Shown here in pieces: positions 37,021-49,018 of a stretch of DNA of 64,000 bases (its first letter is position 1; the number at the start of each line of letters is the position of its first letter). The notes beneath the pieces were generated by a model. The model saw nothing but the letters and a program-made list of their open reading frames with translations, had not been told where the DNA came from and ran no database searches. The DNA is taken from contig CM063502.1 in the NCBI GenBank assembly GCA_032207245.1, positions 141,625,495-141,689,494 of the forward strand, given 5' to 3'. This stretch comes from Pardosa pseudoannulata. Its lineage: Eukaryota > Arthropoda > Arachnida > Araneae > Lycosidae. Made by a program: the position numbers and the translations under genes.

Positions 37021-39654
37021 AAATATTTTTTTTTAAACTTAACATCAATCGCAAGCTATTAATACCAATAGCTGATTATAGAAATCTCGTTGTTTTTTTA
37101 GGTTAAACAGTTTAAGAAAGCATTTTAATTTAAAAAAAAACACAGTTCTAGAGTTAATAAAGCACAATGAGACCTTCACTATGAAAACTTACCTATGGCA
37201 TTCTTATTAAACATAAAATGTCATAGACTGTACACAAATTTAGTTTCTACCTTAGGATTACCTACTTCAAAGAGCCCCTGGAAATTCTATTTTTAACTAC
37301 GAAAATATCATTTTTTATTAATCTCATCATTTTCATCTAGATGAACAGAAAAATCTCAATTAAGTTTTAAAATTTCAAAATTAATACACTACAGGAAAAA
37401 TTTCGTAGAAGCTAGACATTTTTTTGATACAGTGGGACTTTAAATCTCAACTGCTAACTTCTAATATAAGAAACCCTGTAAATAAATTTCATATTTATTC
37501 CGAGCATTAAAAATATTTGAAATCCTATTCGAAATCCCATCCTACGCAAATTATCTTTTACCAGGGGACAAAATTTGCGAAGAAAGATCTTAGTTTGTTT
37601 CGAGAAAACATGATAGAAAGATGATGTATTACACTAGGACATCATTAGAGGAATCACAGGTATATAATTTTTTTTCTGGAAATGTACCGGAGAGATTTAC
37701 TGCATGTTCTCTACCTCAGATTGACTGTTAGACGTGATTATTTCTTGGCTGTGTTCTACATCAGCAGTAGCGTAATTAAAATATAAAAAATAATCACCAT
37801 TGTTTGAAATATTACAATCGTACTTGAAATCTGAATTACATTAGAGATTTTGGATAAAAAATAACGCCTGTTTTAAAAACCTCATAAAAGAAAGGCAGTA
37901 AGAAATGACTAAGTTAACTTTTTTTTGCTTGTAAGTTTTAGACATAGCTACTTTATGTGCTTTAAAAATATAAAAAGTTATCTGTAGATTAATTTGTATA
38001 GGAAATATATATACAGAAAGAAGAAAAACTATATTGCTAAATATATTTATTCGATATCTACCGGAACAAAAAGTTTAAATACTATACTATCACAATGATT
38101 TGATTGTTAAGTCCTCTAACACTAAAAACTTGCTGAATATTATTTGGTTGGCTAAAATTGTCTGTGAAATTGAAAGACTCCAGGTGTTATCTGCTGAACG
38201 TCAACTTCTGCACCGTATCTTCAGGAAACTTAAATGACGCGTTTTGACCATTTCCCTTGCAGTTTTTATCAGGGGATTCGAGAATGTTACAGACTGTCGG
38301 TTTGTTTCCTTTGAACTTAATCTAAGCAAAGCTCAATTACAGACGAACCGCTAAACCATTAAGTTAAGGCATGATATGTTATAGCTTTCGTCAATTCTCT
38401 CGTATTAAAAAATGTTCTGTTAGAGGGAACTGATATAAAACGAAGGATAATCAATTGCGACAGAAAACACACTTGGACGATAAAAAAAGGCCGCTTCACT
38501 TTTTAAGGATTGAAAATGATGCAAGCATGAGAACAACATTCTTACCCATTAAACATCTTATGAAAAGGACTAGGATATAATAATTTTGAGATTATTGTAA
38601 ATCCATTGGATAAGTGTTCTACAAATGGTATCTGTACTATTTCAATTTTTTGTCAACATTGCAGCGGATAGGCAAAAAAAAAAAAAAAAAAAAAGTAAAT
38701 TCAGAACTATTGTTAACCGTAAAAACATCATTCCTATAGGAAGAGTTCAATTCTATAAGTGACATCAAATACTTTTACAATACTCATAGAAATACTTTTG
38801 ATAATTTATTGACTTATTTTATGACTTATTAATCCAATTTTATCAGCTTTTACTTAAAAGAATAATAATTCCCATGTGAATACTAGTTAACATTATACAG
38901 TTAATCTTGCTCAATAATAATTTTTGATATGAAACAATGCAATATTAAAAGTTATTTCTAGTTAGGATAAGATTTTAGATAATGAAAGTAACTAGAACAA
39001 GTTAAAATTATTTGCTCTTAAACTCATTTCCGTTTATTATTCCTACTCTGAAGTAACACCCTACTTTTTGAGTTGTTCTCTGTTTCATCGCTTTCTTTGT
39101 AGTCCCAATTAAGAAATTTTTCAGAAAAAATTTTAAAATATTAATTCAGTAAATATGCATCACAAAAATTCATATGTGTTAATTCTCATTCATCTTCTAG
39201 AACTAATCCCACAAGTAGTTTTCAGGTTTGTTACACGAGGACTAAACAGATTGGAATCTATAGTTTAAAGGTGATTGTATATTTTTGAGATATTACATAC
39301 AAAGAGAGATGACTTCCAAAGGACAAATGTACAAGGTGAAAATTTTACAAATTATCTTATTCATTATACCGTAAGCACTACCCTTTTGGCATTCGTCCAC
39401 TCCACATCACATAATAGTTATTTTATTATGGAAACACTATATAAGTTACAAGTACTGCCTTTTAGAAAACAAGAATTCAAGCCCACTTTTTGGAATTATG
39501 TAACCCTAAATATTTTTCAAAGAACAATAGTAAAGAAAAAAAAGAAAATATCGTACCGGCTTGTTATTTATTTCTATCCTTTTTTAAAGAAAGACCACAT
39601 TTTTTTTTCATGATTTACATCAAACCTGCCTAACTATGTAAGAATGTGAAATAA
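37021..39654. other. AT-rich spacer
   Basis: Nothing recognised apart from an A20 run near 38675-38694. No open frame with coding features. Confidence 0.5.
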
Positions 39655-40125
39655 ATTGTGTTTAACAAGGAAAATCACTTTTTTTTCGTAACATCTTCTA
39701 ATCTGGTTAAATAGACAGAATAAGCTTTACGAGAGACTACACTACAAGCTATACTATACTTATCCTTAGTGTAATATATATGAGGACTCACATTGTTTTT
39801 AACACGGTTTGGTTTGGTTTGGAGTACTACGGTCTACTGTTTTGCACACGAGGGCTAATGAGACCGGGACCTACTGCTTAAAGCCGATTCCAAACGGCTA
39901 CGAACATCCATGCCATAGTGGGATTCGAACCCACGAACTCCGGTACCGACGATCAGCGCCCTAACCAATCGGCCAGCGTTCGGCAATTTTTAACACGGAA
40001 AACCACTTTTTTTACATAACATCTTCGAATCTGGTCAAATCGACAGAGTAAGCTTTACGAGAGGTTATTCTATAAGCTATACTACACTTATCCTCAGAGT
40101 AATATAAATGAGGACTCACTAATTT
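39655..40125. repeat. About 140-bp direct duplication split by a SINE
   Basis: 39655-39791 and 39991-40125 align closely: GGAAAAYCACTTTTTTT, TAACATCTTCKAATCTGGT, AAGCTTTACGAGAG, AAGCTATACTA.ACTTATCC and TGAGGACTCAC. SINE-A sits at the junction. Confidence 0.9.
39808..39986 (-). mobile_element. SINE-A reference copy with target duplication
   Basis: The 12-bp repeat TTTTTAACACGG flanks it (39796-39807, 39987-39998). Minus-strand order: GCCGAACGCTGGCCGATTGG (A-box region), a GGTTAGGGCGCTG block, B-box GGGTTCGAATCCCAC, body with GGCATGGATGTTCGTAG and GGTCCCGGTCTCATTAGCCC, then a CAAACCAAACC tail. This is the cleanest copy in the window. The head is tRNA-derived; the parent tRNA was not determined. 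Confidence 0.95.
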
Positions 40126-40573
40126 TCTTTTATATTTGGCTTAAATAATAGATTAGGTACATATGTGATCATTTTAAATTTAATCATCGATTATTTTTTG
40201 TTGCAATGAAAATTTTATCACAGGTATTAACAACAAATTCTATCTACCTCCAGGGTGTAGTGGAAATGATAGTTTCATTCCTTTACTTCCATTAATTACT
40301 GTGGAAAAAAAATTGGGAAGAACTTAACGATAATTTCGACGTAGCTAAGAAAACTTTGAATTATCTTTCTAAATGAATTCAACGTGATTCTAAACTGCAT
40401 TCACAGTATCGGGAGACTTTAGAAGAGTATGAAGATAAACAAATTATTGAGCGTGTACCAGATAATTCTCAGCCAAAAAAACAAACCATTTTTTATCTGC
40501 CTTATAGGGTACTTTACAATTCTGGAAAATTAAAAATTTTACTGATCCCGTCATATGACGGGCTATATTCTAC
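40121..40573 (+). mobile_element. Helitron copy D, 5' truncated, with captured sequence
   Basis: It starts inside the family at TTTTCTTTTATATTTGGC and passes through GATTATTTTTTGTTGCAATG. It then contains a BEL/Pao-like coding stretch and ends with the perfect hairpin at 40547-40562 and a mutated terminus CTAC (40570-40573). Confidence 0.8.
40302..40544 (+). pseudogene. BEL/Pao retrotransposon pol fragment inside Helitron
   Basis: One frame runs WKKNWEELNDNFDVAKKTL, NYLSK, stop, then IQRDSKLHSQYRETLEEYED, KQIIERVPDN and IFYLPYRVLYNSGKLKILL. The order of W, a (Y/F)-x-V-A-K-K-x-L helix, an E-E-Y-x-x-x-x-I-I-E-x-V block and YLPH/YLPY matches the linker between protease and reverse transcriptase in BEL/Pao pol polyproteins. 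The single TGA at 40374 stands where an arginine codon CGA would fit. The last codons run straight into the Helitron hairpin. Other copies (7 kb, 34 kb, 45 kb, 48 kb) keep only the last third. Confidence 0.65.
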
Positions 40574-41109
40574 TTAAAAATATTTTGTATTTCAAAAACT
40601 TTGAAATATATTTGTTAACTAATATATGTAATTTATTTGTAAATCTTAAACCCGTCTTACATTTTTGTAGAACACTAGAAATTGTTTTGGGGAGAACTAA
40701 ATGCTCCGCAGAGCCCAGAGTTTGAGAATATCTGGGTTAAGGCATTCGCATGCTACGTTGGAGTATGTAGACTCAATCGTCTGCCGATGCAAAAAAAAAA
40801 AAAATTGAAAATTTAGATGGAAAAGGAAATTAAAAGATGAGAAGGAAGGTAATTTATTTGAAGTTTTTATTGAGATGCATTTGTTTACTTCTATACTATG
40901 TACAATAACCTTGGTTTTTATAACTTTTACATGTCTGTTGCTTAGTATTGGCATTCAGTAAATATTAAGGCTGCATCATTACTTGTATATGGACGTTAAT
41001 GTTTACTTTTCTAACAAAAATTATTAAACTCTCTAAAAGTTACTACTTTAGTGTTTATATAATTCGTGTGAACTGACTTGCCATCTTTAAATGAATCAAT
41101 GTTGTCCTA
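40574..41109. other. AT-rich spacer
   Basis: No gene recognised. Confidence 0.5.
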
Positions 41110-41745
41110 TAAGGAACTCAAATTTGCCACTGCACCAACACAAACTTTTGATTTCGATTAACCCCAGTCACATGTTTTTAGGTCAAGGTGACGAGGCGTG
41201 GATATAGCTGTAAAACCAGGACTGATGACTGTCATCATTGAAGTGATGGCTCAGCAGCTGCTGTACCTTAACATCAACTGACGGTGACCACCACACTCAA
41301 TAAGTGGTGGTCACCGTCCTGTATATAGATTATCTGATGGAGACATTTTCTTTCTTGAAGTTATCAAAAAACAAAATTAGTCAACATGTTGTCATGTCTT
41401 TGTGCATTAAAGGTACACGTTATTGGTCTTGTTGGACAATCTCAAAAAAGAGCGGCCCAATGACGCAACACCAAACAGTGACTTTTGGTGAATGCACAGG
41501 AATTTCTTGCCCTGTGTAGAGCTATTCAGAGGTCCCAACTCGATAATTCTGTGCATTAACAGATTCATTCAGATGAAAATGGACCCCATTTCTCTATAGA
41601 ATTTACCTTGAGAAACCAACGGCAACCTCTATCATTGCATGAAACGATTGAGCAAATGCCAGACTTTTATCATAATAGCTGGGTTTGAGTTCTTGCAAGC
41701 GGCTGACTTTTATGGATAGCAAGGGAGAGCTCACCGCAAAATTTT
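41110..41745 (-). pseudogene. Decayed mariner-like transposase
   Basis: On the minus strand, spread over several frames, recognisable pieces occur in the expected order: KVSRLQELKPSYYDKS, FHLNESVNAQNYRV, IPVHSPKVTVWC with GPLFFE, MLTNFV, QLQERKCLHQIIYIQDG, VISPGF and KSKVCVGAVANLS. They match the DDE domain of a Tc1/mariner-type transposase, including the Q-D-G second aspartate region. Many frameshifts and stops are present and terminal repeats were not found. An internal palindrome has replaced part of the sequence (41280-41318). Confidence 0.7.
41280..41318. repeat. Perfect 15-bp palindrome, 9-nt loop
   Basis: GACGGTGACCACCAC, loop ACTCAATAA, GTGGTGGTCACCGTC. It lies inside the decayed mariner transposase just after the Q-D-G codons, so one arm probably arose by a templated inverted copy of the other. 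Confidence 0.95.
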
Positions 41746-42062
41746 CTATACCGTGAGGAAAATCAAATCCAATTATCAGTCTACACTCTATACGCTGCCA
41801 CTACCAGTCATACTTCCATGTGAGCCTTCCACTATTGCATTTGCAGTATCTATTATGACCTCCTTTGTCACAGGTTTAAGTCTACTGCCTGTGCTAAATG
41901 TAAGGGATCCTAATCTCTCGAACTTCTTAATCATTCTCTTTTTTAAGTGTTAAACAGTAAAGGTTCCTTGCTTAGCTTCAGTTGGGTTCTAAAGTTGAAG
42001 ATCTGTGAATGCATTGCATTGATTAAAATAATACATCTTTACCAATAATGCCAATTCTAGTA

Positions 42063-43596
42063 CAGTGATGGAAAAAATTATAAAGCCGATAGAAAAATTT
42101 AGAAAAGTCACAAAGTAATGGAATTGTTGATATCGCAAATTCTATTTTCATTTTGCATGATCAACATTGTAATAAGCTTAAACTTTGTTTGGTAAAACAG
42201 AAGGGGGAACGTAAATTATGCTAATTTCTTACAACCCATGGAAAACAACTTGGAAAAAATTATAAAACCGATGGTTCTAGCCTTGTTTGACATAATGCCA
42301 GAATTGAGAGAGCAGGTCGCCTTGAAAGTTTAAGTAAATGTAAACGTGTTAAGTGCATTCATTTTGTATTTGGTGTGTTTAATACAATTCCAAGAGGGAA
42401 AAAGTTATGTAGTGGTGAACAAATTCAAATATTAACTTTATATAAAGCTGGAATGACTGGTTCTACTATTACAAGAAAAATAGGAAGGTTCAAGGCTGTA
42501 GTAAAGAGTTTTCTCAGAAATCCCGAAGATTACAGCATTAAGAAGCGTACAGAAAGACAGAAATCCTTTACTGTAAGGCAATCAAGACAAATCCGGAAGC
42601 TAGCTTGTGGTCAAAAAATGTCATCTGCCGAATTCAAGAACAGTTACAATTACCATATACAAGTCGAATGGTAAGAAAGGTTTTAAGCAATATTTCCATT
42701 GTTCAGTTGAAAAAATTTAAAGGAAAACCCCTTCTTTCTAAGCACTATAAAAATACTCGCTTAGACTTTGCCCAAAAACATTTAACCAATGACACAAATT
42801 GGAAATATATTGTTTTTTCCGATGAAAACAAATTTAACTTCGATGGACCCGACGACTATAAATTATTTTGGCATGATTTACGACAGGAACCTCATTATTT
42901 TTGTTTTAAGCTTCAATTTGGTTGTGATTCTGTAATGGTTTGGGCTGCATTTGATGCCTGTGGAAACATTCCAATTGTTTTCATACTTAACAAAATGAAT
43001 TGTGTATCAAGATATGTTAGGAAATAATTTATTATCCATTGTCCCTCTTATAACTTCAGGAAACTGGGCATTTCAGCAGGACAACACTTCCGTTCAAGTT
43101 TTGAAATCAACTAAATCTTGGCTGGAAGCTAAACAAGTTAAATGCTTTCAACGGTCAGCTAGTAGCCCTGATCTGAATTTAATAGAAAATCTTTGGAGAA
43201 TTTCAGTCCGAAATGTTTATATAAATGGATGACAATTCAATTTAAATTTAGATTTAATGAATGCTATTAAAAACTGCTGGAACAATATGGATGCAAGTAG
43301 TTTATGTGGTCTGATAGATTCAAAGAACAAGGGACTAGTCACAGTCATCGAAAAAAAAGGTCCCACATGGATTACTGATGAAATACAGGTATCGACTGTA
43401 TAATTATTTCCAACTTTCTTTGTACAGAAAATTTTCTTTAGTATTTTAACCATTTGTTAATGTAGTTATTAATGAATTTATTTTTTCTTTATTTCCTTGT
43501 AGCATATAATATAGATGTATAAAATTTATACATGTCTGATATTTTGTTTTTTAATTATATCATATTTTCAAGTGGCTTTCACTATTTTCACCACTG
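42063..43596 (+). mobile_element. Tc1-like element, nearly full length, inactive
   Basis: Flanked by TA on both sides (42061-42062, 43597-43598), the known Tc1/mariner target duplication. The ends CAGTGATGGAAAAAATTATA and, inverted, CAGTGGTGAAAATAGTGAAA share about 20 of 28 bases. Length 1534 bp is normal for Tc1. It encodes one transposase broken by frameshifts and a stop. Confidence 0.93.
42387..43403 (+). pseudogene. Tc1 transposase pseudogene (DD34E)
   Basis: The frame begins IPRGKKLCSGEQIQILTLYK, with ATT at 42387 where ATG is expected. A helix-turn-helix region follows (GMTGSTITRKIGR). A shift near 42640 leads to frame 2, with the first catalytic aspartate in VFSDENKFNFDGPDDYK. A shift near 43010 leads to frame 3, with the second aspartate in FQQDNTSVQ and the glutamate in SSPDLNLIENLW. 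Exactly 34 residues lie between the last two, as known for Tc1. A TGA follows at 43230-43232, and the frame then continues to TAA at 43401-43403. The lost start, two frameshifts and one stop make it non-functional. Confidence 0.93.
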
Positions 43597-43598
43597 TA

Positions 43599-44210
43599 GT
43601 GTGAGTCACATATTCTCTTGAACTGACTCCCTTCAGCTTAGAATATTCTTTGGAACTATCTACGTGTTTTTATAGCCCATATTACAGGAACAGTAGTCGC
43701 AGGCAAAAGCATAATTTTCATGATACCCTTGTTTTATGCTATTTATTGGTTTGGTACGCAACAACAGTGACATAGATCCCCCTATCTAGAATTTAAAAAA
43801 CTTTTTTCATGGAATCCTACTACCTATGTCATTATTAGTCACCATACCAAGTTTGGTATTATTTCGGTTACAAGTGGTACAATTTTCGGAGCTACAAGTG
43901 GCTCTGAAAATATCAGTTTAAAAAACACCCCCTTCTACTGTCTAGTAATATACTAGTATTGCTATCTCAAAAAAGATTTAAATTATTATTTTTACACCAA
44001 TTTGCTTTAAACTTGCAATAGTCAAAAGTGTTTATTAAAATATGTGGACTATACGTCTTTTTATTTATACGTCGTTTTATGTTTGTCCATCGAACCATAA
44101 AAGACGTTCATTGAATGACGTTTTTTCCTTAGTCCTTATATTATTATTTTTCCTTAATTTTATAAACTTATTTTAAACTCGCGGAAAACATGAATAAACA
44201 TTTTCATACA
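43599..44210. other. Spacer, nothing recognised
   Basis: No supported gene or repeat. Confidence 0.5.
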
Positions 44211-45091
44211 TCCCCTTTATAATAATAGCCTAAGTTATCTGTCCGTCCGTCCGTCCTCGAATTTATGAAGCGGTTGGACCTGGAATGGTGGATAGACACA
44301 TCCATATTGGATTCTTTATGAGTTAAGGTTAGCAAAATTCAAAGCGAATGCCCTTATTTCAAGCACTATTTTCCCCGTTAAGAGCAAGCGATTAAATTTA
44401 TCAATTTATCACATAATAAATAGGTAAAAATAACATTTTTTCCTACCATTATGACATCATTCCTTTAACCATCTCATTTAATCATTTCTTATTGTAAATT
44501 ATTTAAATATCGTCTGCATTATTTTCATGCGTTTTATCATTAAACTTAAATGTTATGTAAATAATTTTCTTTTATATTTGGCTTAAATAATAGATTAGAT
44601 ACATATGTGATAATTTTAAATTTAATCATCGATTATTTTTTGTTGCAATGAAAATTTTATGACCGGTATTAACAACAAATTCTTTTCCTAAAAGTCTAGG
44701 ATTCTATTTCAAAGCCTAATAAATATCTAGCTTTTAAATTATATATCTTTGAAAATTAAGAAGTTTGTTCGTTTGTGTGTTTGTTTTTTATACATAACCA
44801 CTCAGTTTGCAATTGATTCGCTAAATTTTTGACATCATTCATATATACCGCCAAATAATCACTGTCAATATTAAAACCTCAGCTGTTCATCCTGTCACGT
44901 AATATGACAAGATAATAAATTAAAGTTGGCAACTAACATGCGGTCAATATAAAGAAACAAATTATTGCGCATGTACCAGATAATTCTTAGCCAAAAAACA
45001 AACCCTTTTTTAACCTTCCTCATAGGGTACTTTACAATTCTGGAAAATTAAAAATTTTACTGATCCCGTCATATTACGGGCTATATGCTAG
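44211..45091 (+). mobile_element. Helitron copy E, full length
   Basis: Starts TCCCCTTTATAATAATAGCC after an A, and ends with hairpin CCCGTCATATTACGGG (one mismatch), CTATATG and CTAG at 45088-45091. 881 bp. It carries a middle segment (TTGTTCGTTTGTGTGTTTG to AACATGCGGTCAATATAAAG) that is shared with copy F but absent from copy D, and only the short tail of the captured BEL/Pao sequence. Confidence 0.88.
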
Positions 45092-46144
45092 CAAAGCTTT
45101 GTTTATACGTCACTGAAGGAAATGACATAAAGCGACATGTAAACATACCTTTACAGTATAATAATATATCTGAAATATGTTTATATATGTTTTTTTCCCA
45201 AATTTAAACGAAACATAAATATTTAAAGCAAGGATAACAGAATATATTAAGATATAATAAATAGTGAAATAAAAAATGAATAAGAAGTTTTTACTCTATA
45301 TTAGACTTTTTAAGCAACTAATTCCCAATAATTGGTTTCATCATTACGAAATTCTTCTAATGTTTCTCTAGACTTTTCAAAATTAGCTTTCAATCTATTT
45401 CATCGCATAATAAAATGACACTTCAGCTATTATTTCTTTAAAAGATTATACTGAAAATCTTAAGTATCACTAGATCTGTAACTGAAATGACAAAGTATTT
45501 CACAGTGTTTAAAAATAAGTCGATGAAAGGTCGAAAATTCGACAACTCAGTATTTTTAAAGTGTAATGATAAATCATTCTTTCTTATTATCTCGATAGAT
45601 ATATTCCAAGACTAACTTTAGAACTCAAAGGTTATCTCCATTTGTAGCTTTCCTTAATCTGGGACGAGTATCTAAATACAAAATTTTATTATAATTAGAT
45701 TTAAGTAAGATTGAAAAGTTTTATAACTTAAAATAAAAATATAATCCCATCTTCAGATTACATTTGCTCTCCATATACAGGATGCATAGTGGAGTCTTTA
45801 ACTGGCTTTTTTCTTCGCAACCATTGGTTGTAGAAATATACATCCAGTTATAAAACTGTTTTAAATAAGATATTCATTCTTTTCATGGTATTATTCAATT
45901 TCCAAATTCAACTTGGAGAAAATTACGAAATCTAAATTTTTCTGAATTCCTCCATTCTTTATCATTATGAATAGTAAAAATTTAAACTTGTCCTAAGACT
46001 ATATCACTTTTTTTCCAATACAGCTGGCAATACAGATAGATATCTTTATGTCAAATACAGCTGAGAAGCTGTGACATATTTAACACCATATGGAAGTATG
46101 TGTAGTTTAAAAAATGTAGCTGACTCTAGTAACATTACTTCCTT
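45092..46144. other. AT-rich spacer
   Basis: No gene recognised. Confidence 0.5.
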
Positions 46145-46385
46145 TGGGTCCCCGTAATTTAGAAACAGGGACCAAGCAGAGTCCCTTGGCATGGCCTGCC
46201 AGCTTCAGATGTATCGTTTGAACTTGGAAGCCATTGCGACCAGGAATCTATTTTACGTGCCCCTGCTTCCCTCAATAAGCACGGCGGATCTTTGACCATT
46301 TCGAGCCTCTAACTCTCAACTCTCTAATTATTAAATCGATACATTTTCCGACTGGGCCACTGTGACTCTCTCAGACAGTAACATG
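46145..46385 (-). mobile_element. SINE-B copy 2 with tRNA-like head
   Basis: On the minus strand AGTGGCCCAGTCGG (A-box region, 46350-46364) is followed about 45 bases later by GGCTCGAAATGG (B-box-like, 46297-46308), and then by the body shared with 3105-3245. This is a decayed tRNA-derived SINE distinct from SINE-A. Confidence 0.6.
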
Positions 46386-46548
46386 GAAAGTTCCCCTTTT
46401 CAGAGACAAACACTGAGAGAGAGAGATTTAAATTCAAAATTTCAGTATTTTCTCCATCATTCAGGGATCTGTTAATAACAACGATCAACTGGATCAACGT
46501 TCCTTTTAAAGGGTAGTACCTGATTATAAATACGGGGGGGGGGGGGGT

Positions 46549-46870
46549 TCAGAAATTGGTTGATAAAGAGACCATGTGGGCGGGTTCTCTCCATCCTAGT
46601 GCAACAGTTATACACCACTTCGCAACTGTTGCCTTTTCTTTTTCGATTTTTTTCTCAAAGTCTTTTACTAGTATTGCAAAATAGAAGACCGTAGAGCTCC
46701 AAACCATTACAGTATTGTGTTTTTAGAAATGGTTTGATAAAGATGACCATGTAAGCGGGTGCTTTCCATCCTGGTGCAACAGTTATACACCACTTCGCAA
46801 CTGGTGCCTTTTGTTTTTCGATTTTTTTCTCAAAGTCTTTTAAGTACTTTAATAGAGTAGTGCTGAATAA
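46549..46870. repeat. About 174-bp direct duplication carrying a SINE-A tail
   Basis: GTTGATAAAGAGACCATGT, GCAACAGTTATACACCACTT and TTTTTCTCAAAGTCTTTTA recur at roughly 174 bp spacing. The linker 46672-46718 (ATTGCAAAATAGAAGACCGTAGAGCTCCAAACC) is the tail of SINE-A. A G11 run lies at 46537. Confidence 0.88.
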
Positions 46871-47044
46871 CACTCCAACCACTGGGAACCCACCCAATTG
46901 TTAAAATTCCTTGAAATGTGAAAAAGAAAATCGACATTACCTCATCTTCCACACTGTCCTTTCTCTCCGGAAACTATTAATGCCATCCAAACACATGTGC
47001 TCGAGACGAAGTTTCCTCTCTGTTATCTCAATAACCTTTGAGAT

Positions 47045-47120
47045 CTCTCTCTCTCTCTCACTCTCTCTCTCTCTCTCTCACTCTCACTGACTCACACACA
47101 CACACAAAAAAAAAAAAAAA
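47045..47120. repeat. (CT)n, (CA)n and A-run
   Basis: CTCT repeats to about 47090, then CACACA, then about 15 A. Confidence 0.95.
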
Positions 47121-48035
47121 GTGTTGTTGAGATTTTATATTACACATTTTTCAGGCAGAATGCAGTTGGATAAATTCTCTCACTTAGGCAATATTCCCAG
47201 CTGTCGAAACTGGTAGCATCGGCAGGAAAAAGATCTAGGATTACCTCACCAAAAGGGTTGTTACAAACTTTTTCCAAGCTATGTACTTAGTCGCATTTGT
47301 GCGTGTGTGTGTGTGTGTCAGACTGCGCGTATATTCACAAATAAATTATATTTTCTAGTTTGCAATAATTTTAAATTTTGAAGAAAAAAATCTCTTTGCA
47401 ACATGATATTTTTTTCGCTTTAAAAGAATTATTTTTCTTTAAAGAAATATTTTTTTCGCTTTTTTTTTGGGGGGGGGGAAGATGATTTATTTGGCCAATG
47501 GCTGTAGAATCTTACATTATACCAATGTATATTTCAGCACACAGCAAGTGAACAACAATTATATATCTAAAAGCAGAATAGGAAATACGGTGATAATTTT
47601 GCATACATACATATGTCTTAACGTGCGGCCAAGAGCAGAAGGTCAAAGGCGTAATATTTGTCAACAGGTCGCGAAATAATATTGTCATCAAAGTGCATTA
47701 AAAAACGCTTTAATATCCTATTCCTAAATAACGTAATATTTTTAATGGAAAACAATCTTAAAATAAAAGATGAAATTACAAACCATATTTATCAACTCAA
47801 TACTGACAATGACAGGGTTAACATGTGCCAACCCGCTGGTTAATAATCATTGGATGAAATTCTTTGCTTCAAATAAATCAGTTTATACTTCCGAGTATAA
47901 TCAGCCATACACACACAGAGTAATACATGAAAATCAATCCTTATACCTTGTAGATTTTATGTCAGTGTGTCAAATACAAAAAATGAACATGAATATCATA
48001 GTTTCTTGAACATTGTTATGCCTAATATCCCAATA
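47121..48035. other. Spacer, nothing recognised
   Basis: Contains a short (GT) run at 47300-47320 and a G-run at 47470. No supported gene. Confidence 0.5.
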
Positions 48036-49018
48036 CTAGCATATAGCCCGTCATATGACGGGATCAGTAAAATTTATAATTTTCCAGAATTGTAAAGTAC
48101 CCTATAGGTAAAAAAATGGTTTGTTTTTTGGCTGAGAATTATCTGAAACACGCTTAATAATTTGTTTATCTTTACTGACCGTATATTAGTTGTCAACTTT
48201 AATTTATCTTGTAATATTACGTGATAGGAGGGACAGCAGAGATTTTAGTATTGACAGTGATTATTTGGTGGTATATGTGAATGATGTCCAAAATTTAGCG
48301 AATCGATTGCAAACCGTGTGGTTATGTAAAAAACACAAACACACAAACAAACTTCTTAATTTTCAAAGATATATAACTAAAACGGTAGACATTTATTAGT
48401 CAGTGAAATAGACTTCTAGACTATTATGAAAATAATTTGTTGTCAATACCGGTGATAAAATTTTCATTGCAACAAAAAATAATCGATGATTAAATTTAAA
48501 ATTATCACATATGTACCTAATCTATTATTTAAGCCAAATATAAAAGAAAATTATTTACGTAACATCTAAGTTAAGTGATAAAACGTATGAAAATAATGCA
48601 GACCATATTTAAATAATTTAAAATAAGAAATGAGATGGTTAAAGGAATGACGTCATAATGCTGAAAAAAAATGTTATTTTCATCTAGTTATAATGTTATA
48701 AATTTAATCGCCTGTTCTTAACCGGGGAAAATAGGGCTTGATATAATGGCATTAAAAGCTCGAAAAGGGGAGAAGGAGTAGATTCCGAACGTTTTAAAGA
48801 CTACAGTATTTTTCGCTGTGATATGAAGCATATTTATACCAATTTACTTTAGAATCGGATCGATAGTTTAGGAGAAGATAAACTTCACACGCTTTGAATT
48901 TTGCTAACCCTAACTCATCAAGAATCTAATATGGTGACCTCTGTCCATTCCAGATCCAACCGCTTCATAAATTCGTGGACAGACGGACAGATAGTAGAGG
49001 CTATTATTATATAGGAGA
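48036..49018 (-). mobile_element. Helitron copy F, full length
   Basis: Minus-strand orientation. The 3' terminus CTAG (48036-48039) is followed outward by T, the hairpin CCCGTCATATGACGGG is at 48047-48062, and the 5' terminus reads TCTCCTATATAATAATAG at 49018, preceded by A. 983 bp, inserted between A and T as known for Helitrons. It is the longest copy in the window and shares the middle segment with copy E. Confidence 0.9.
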
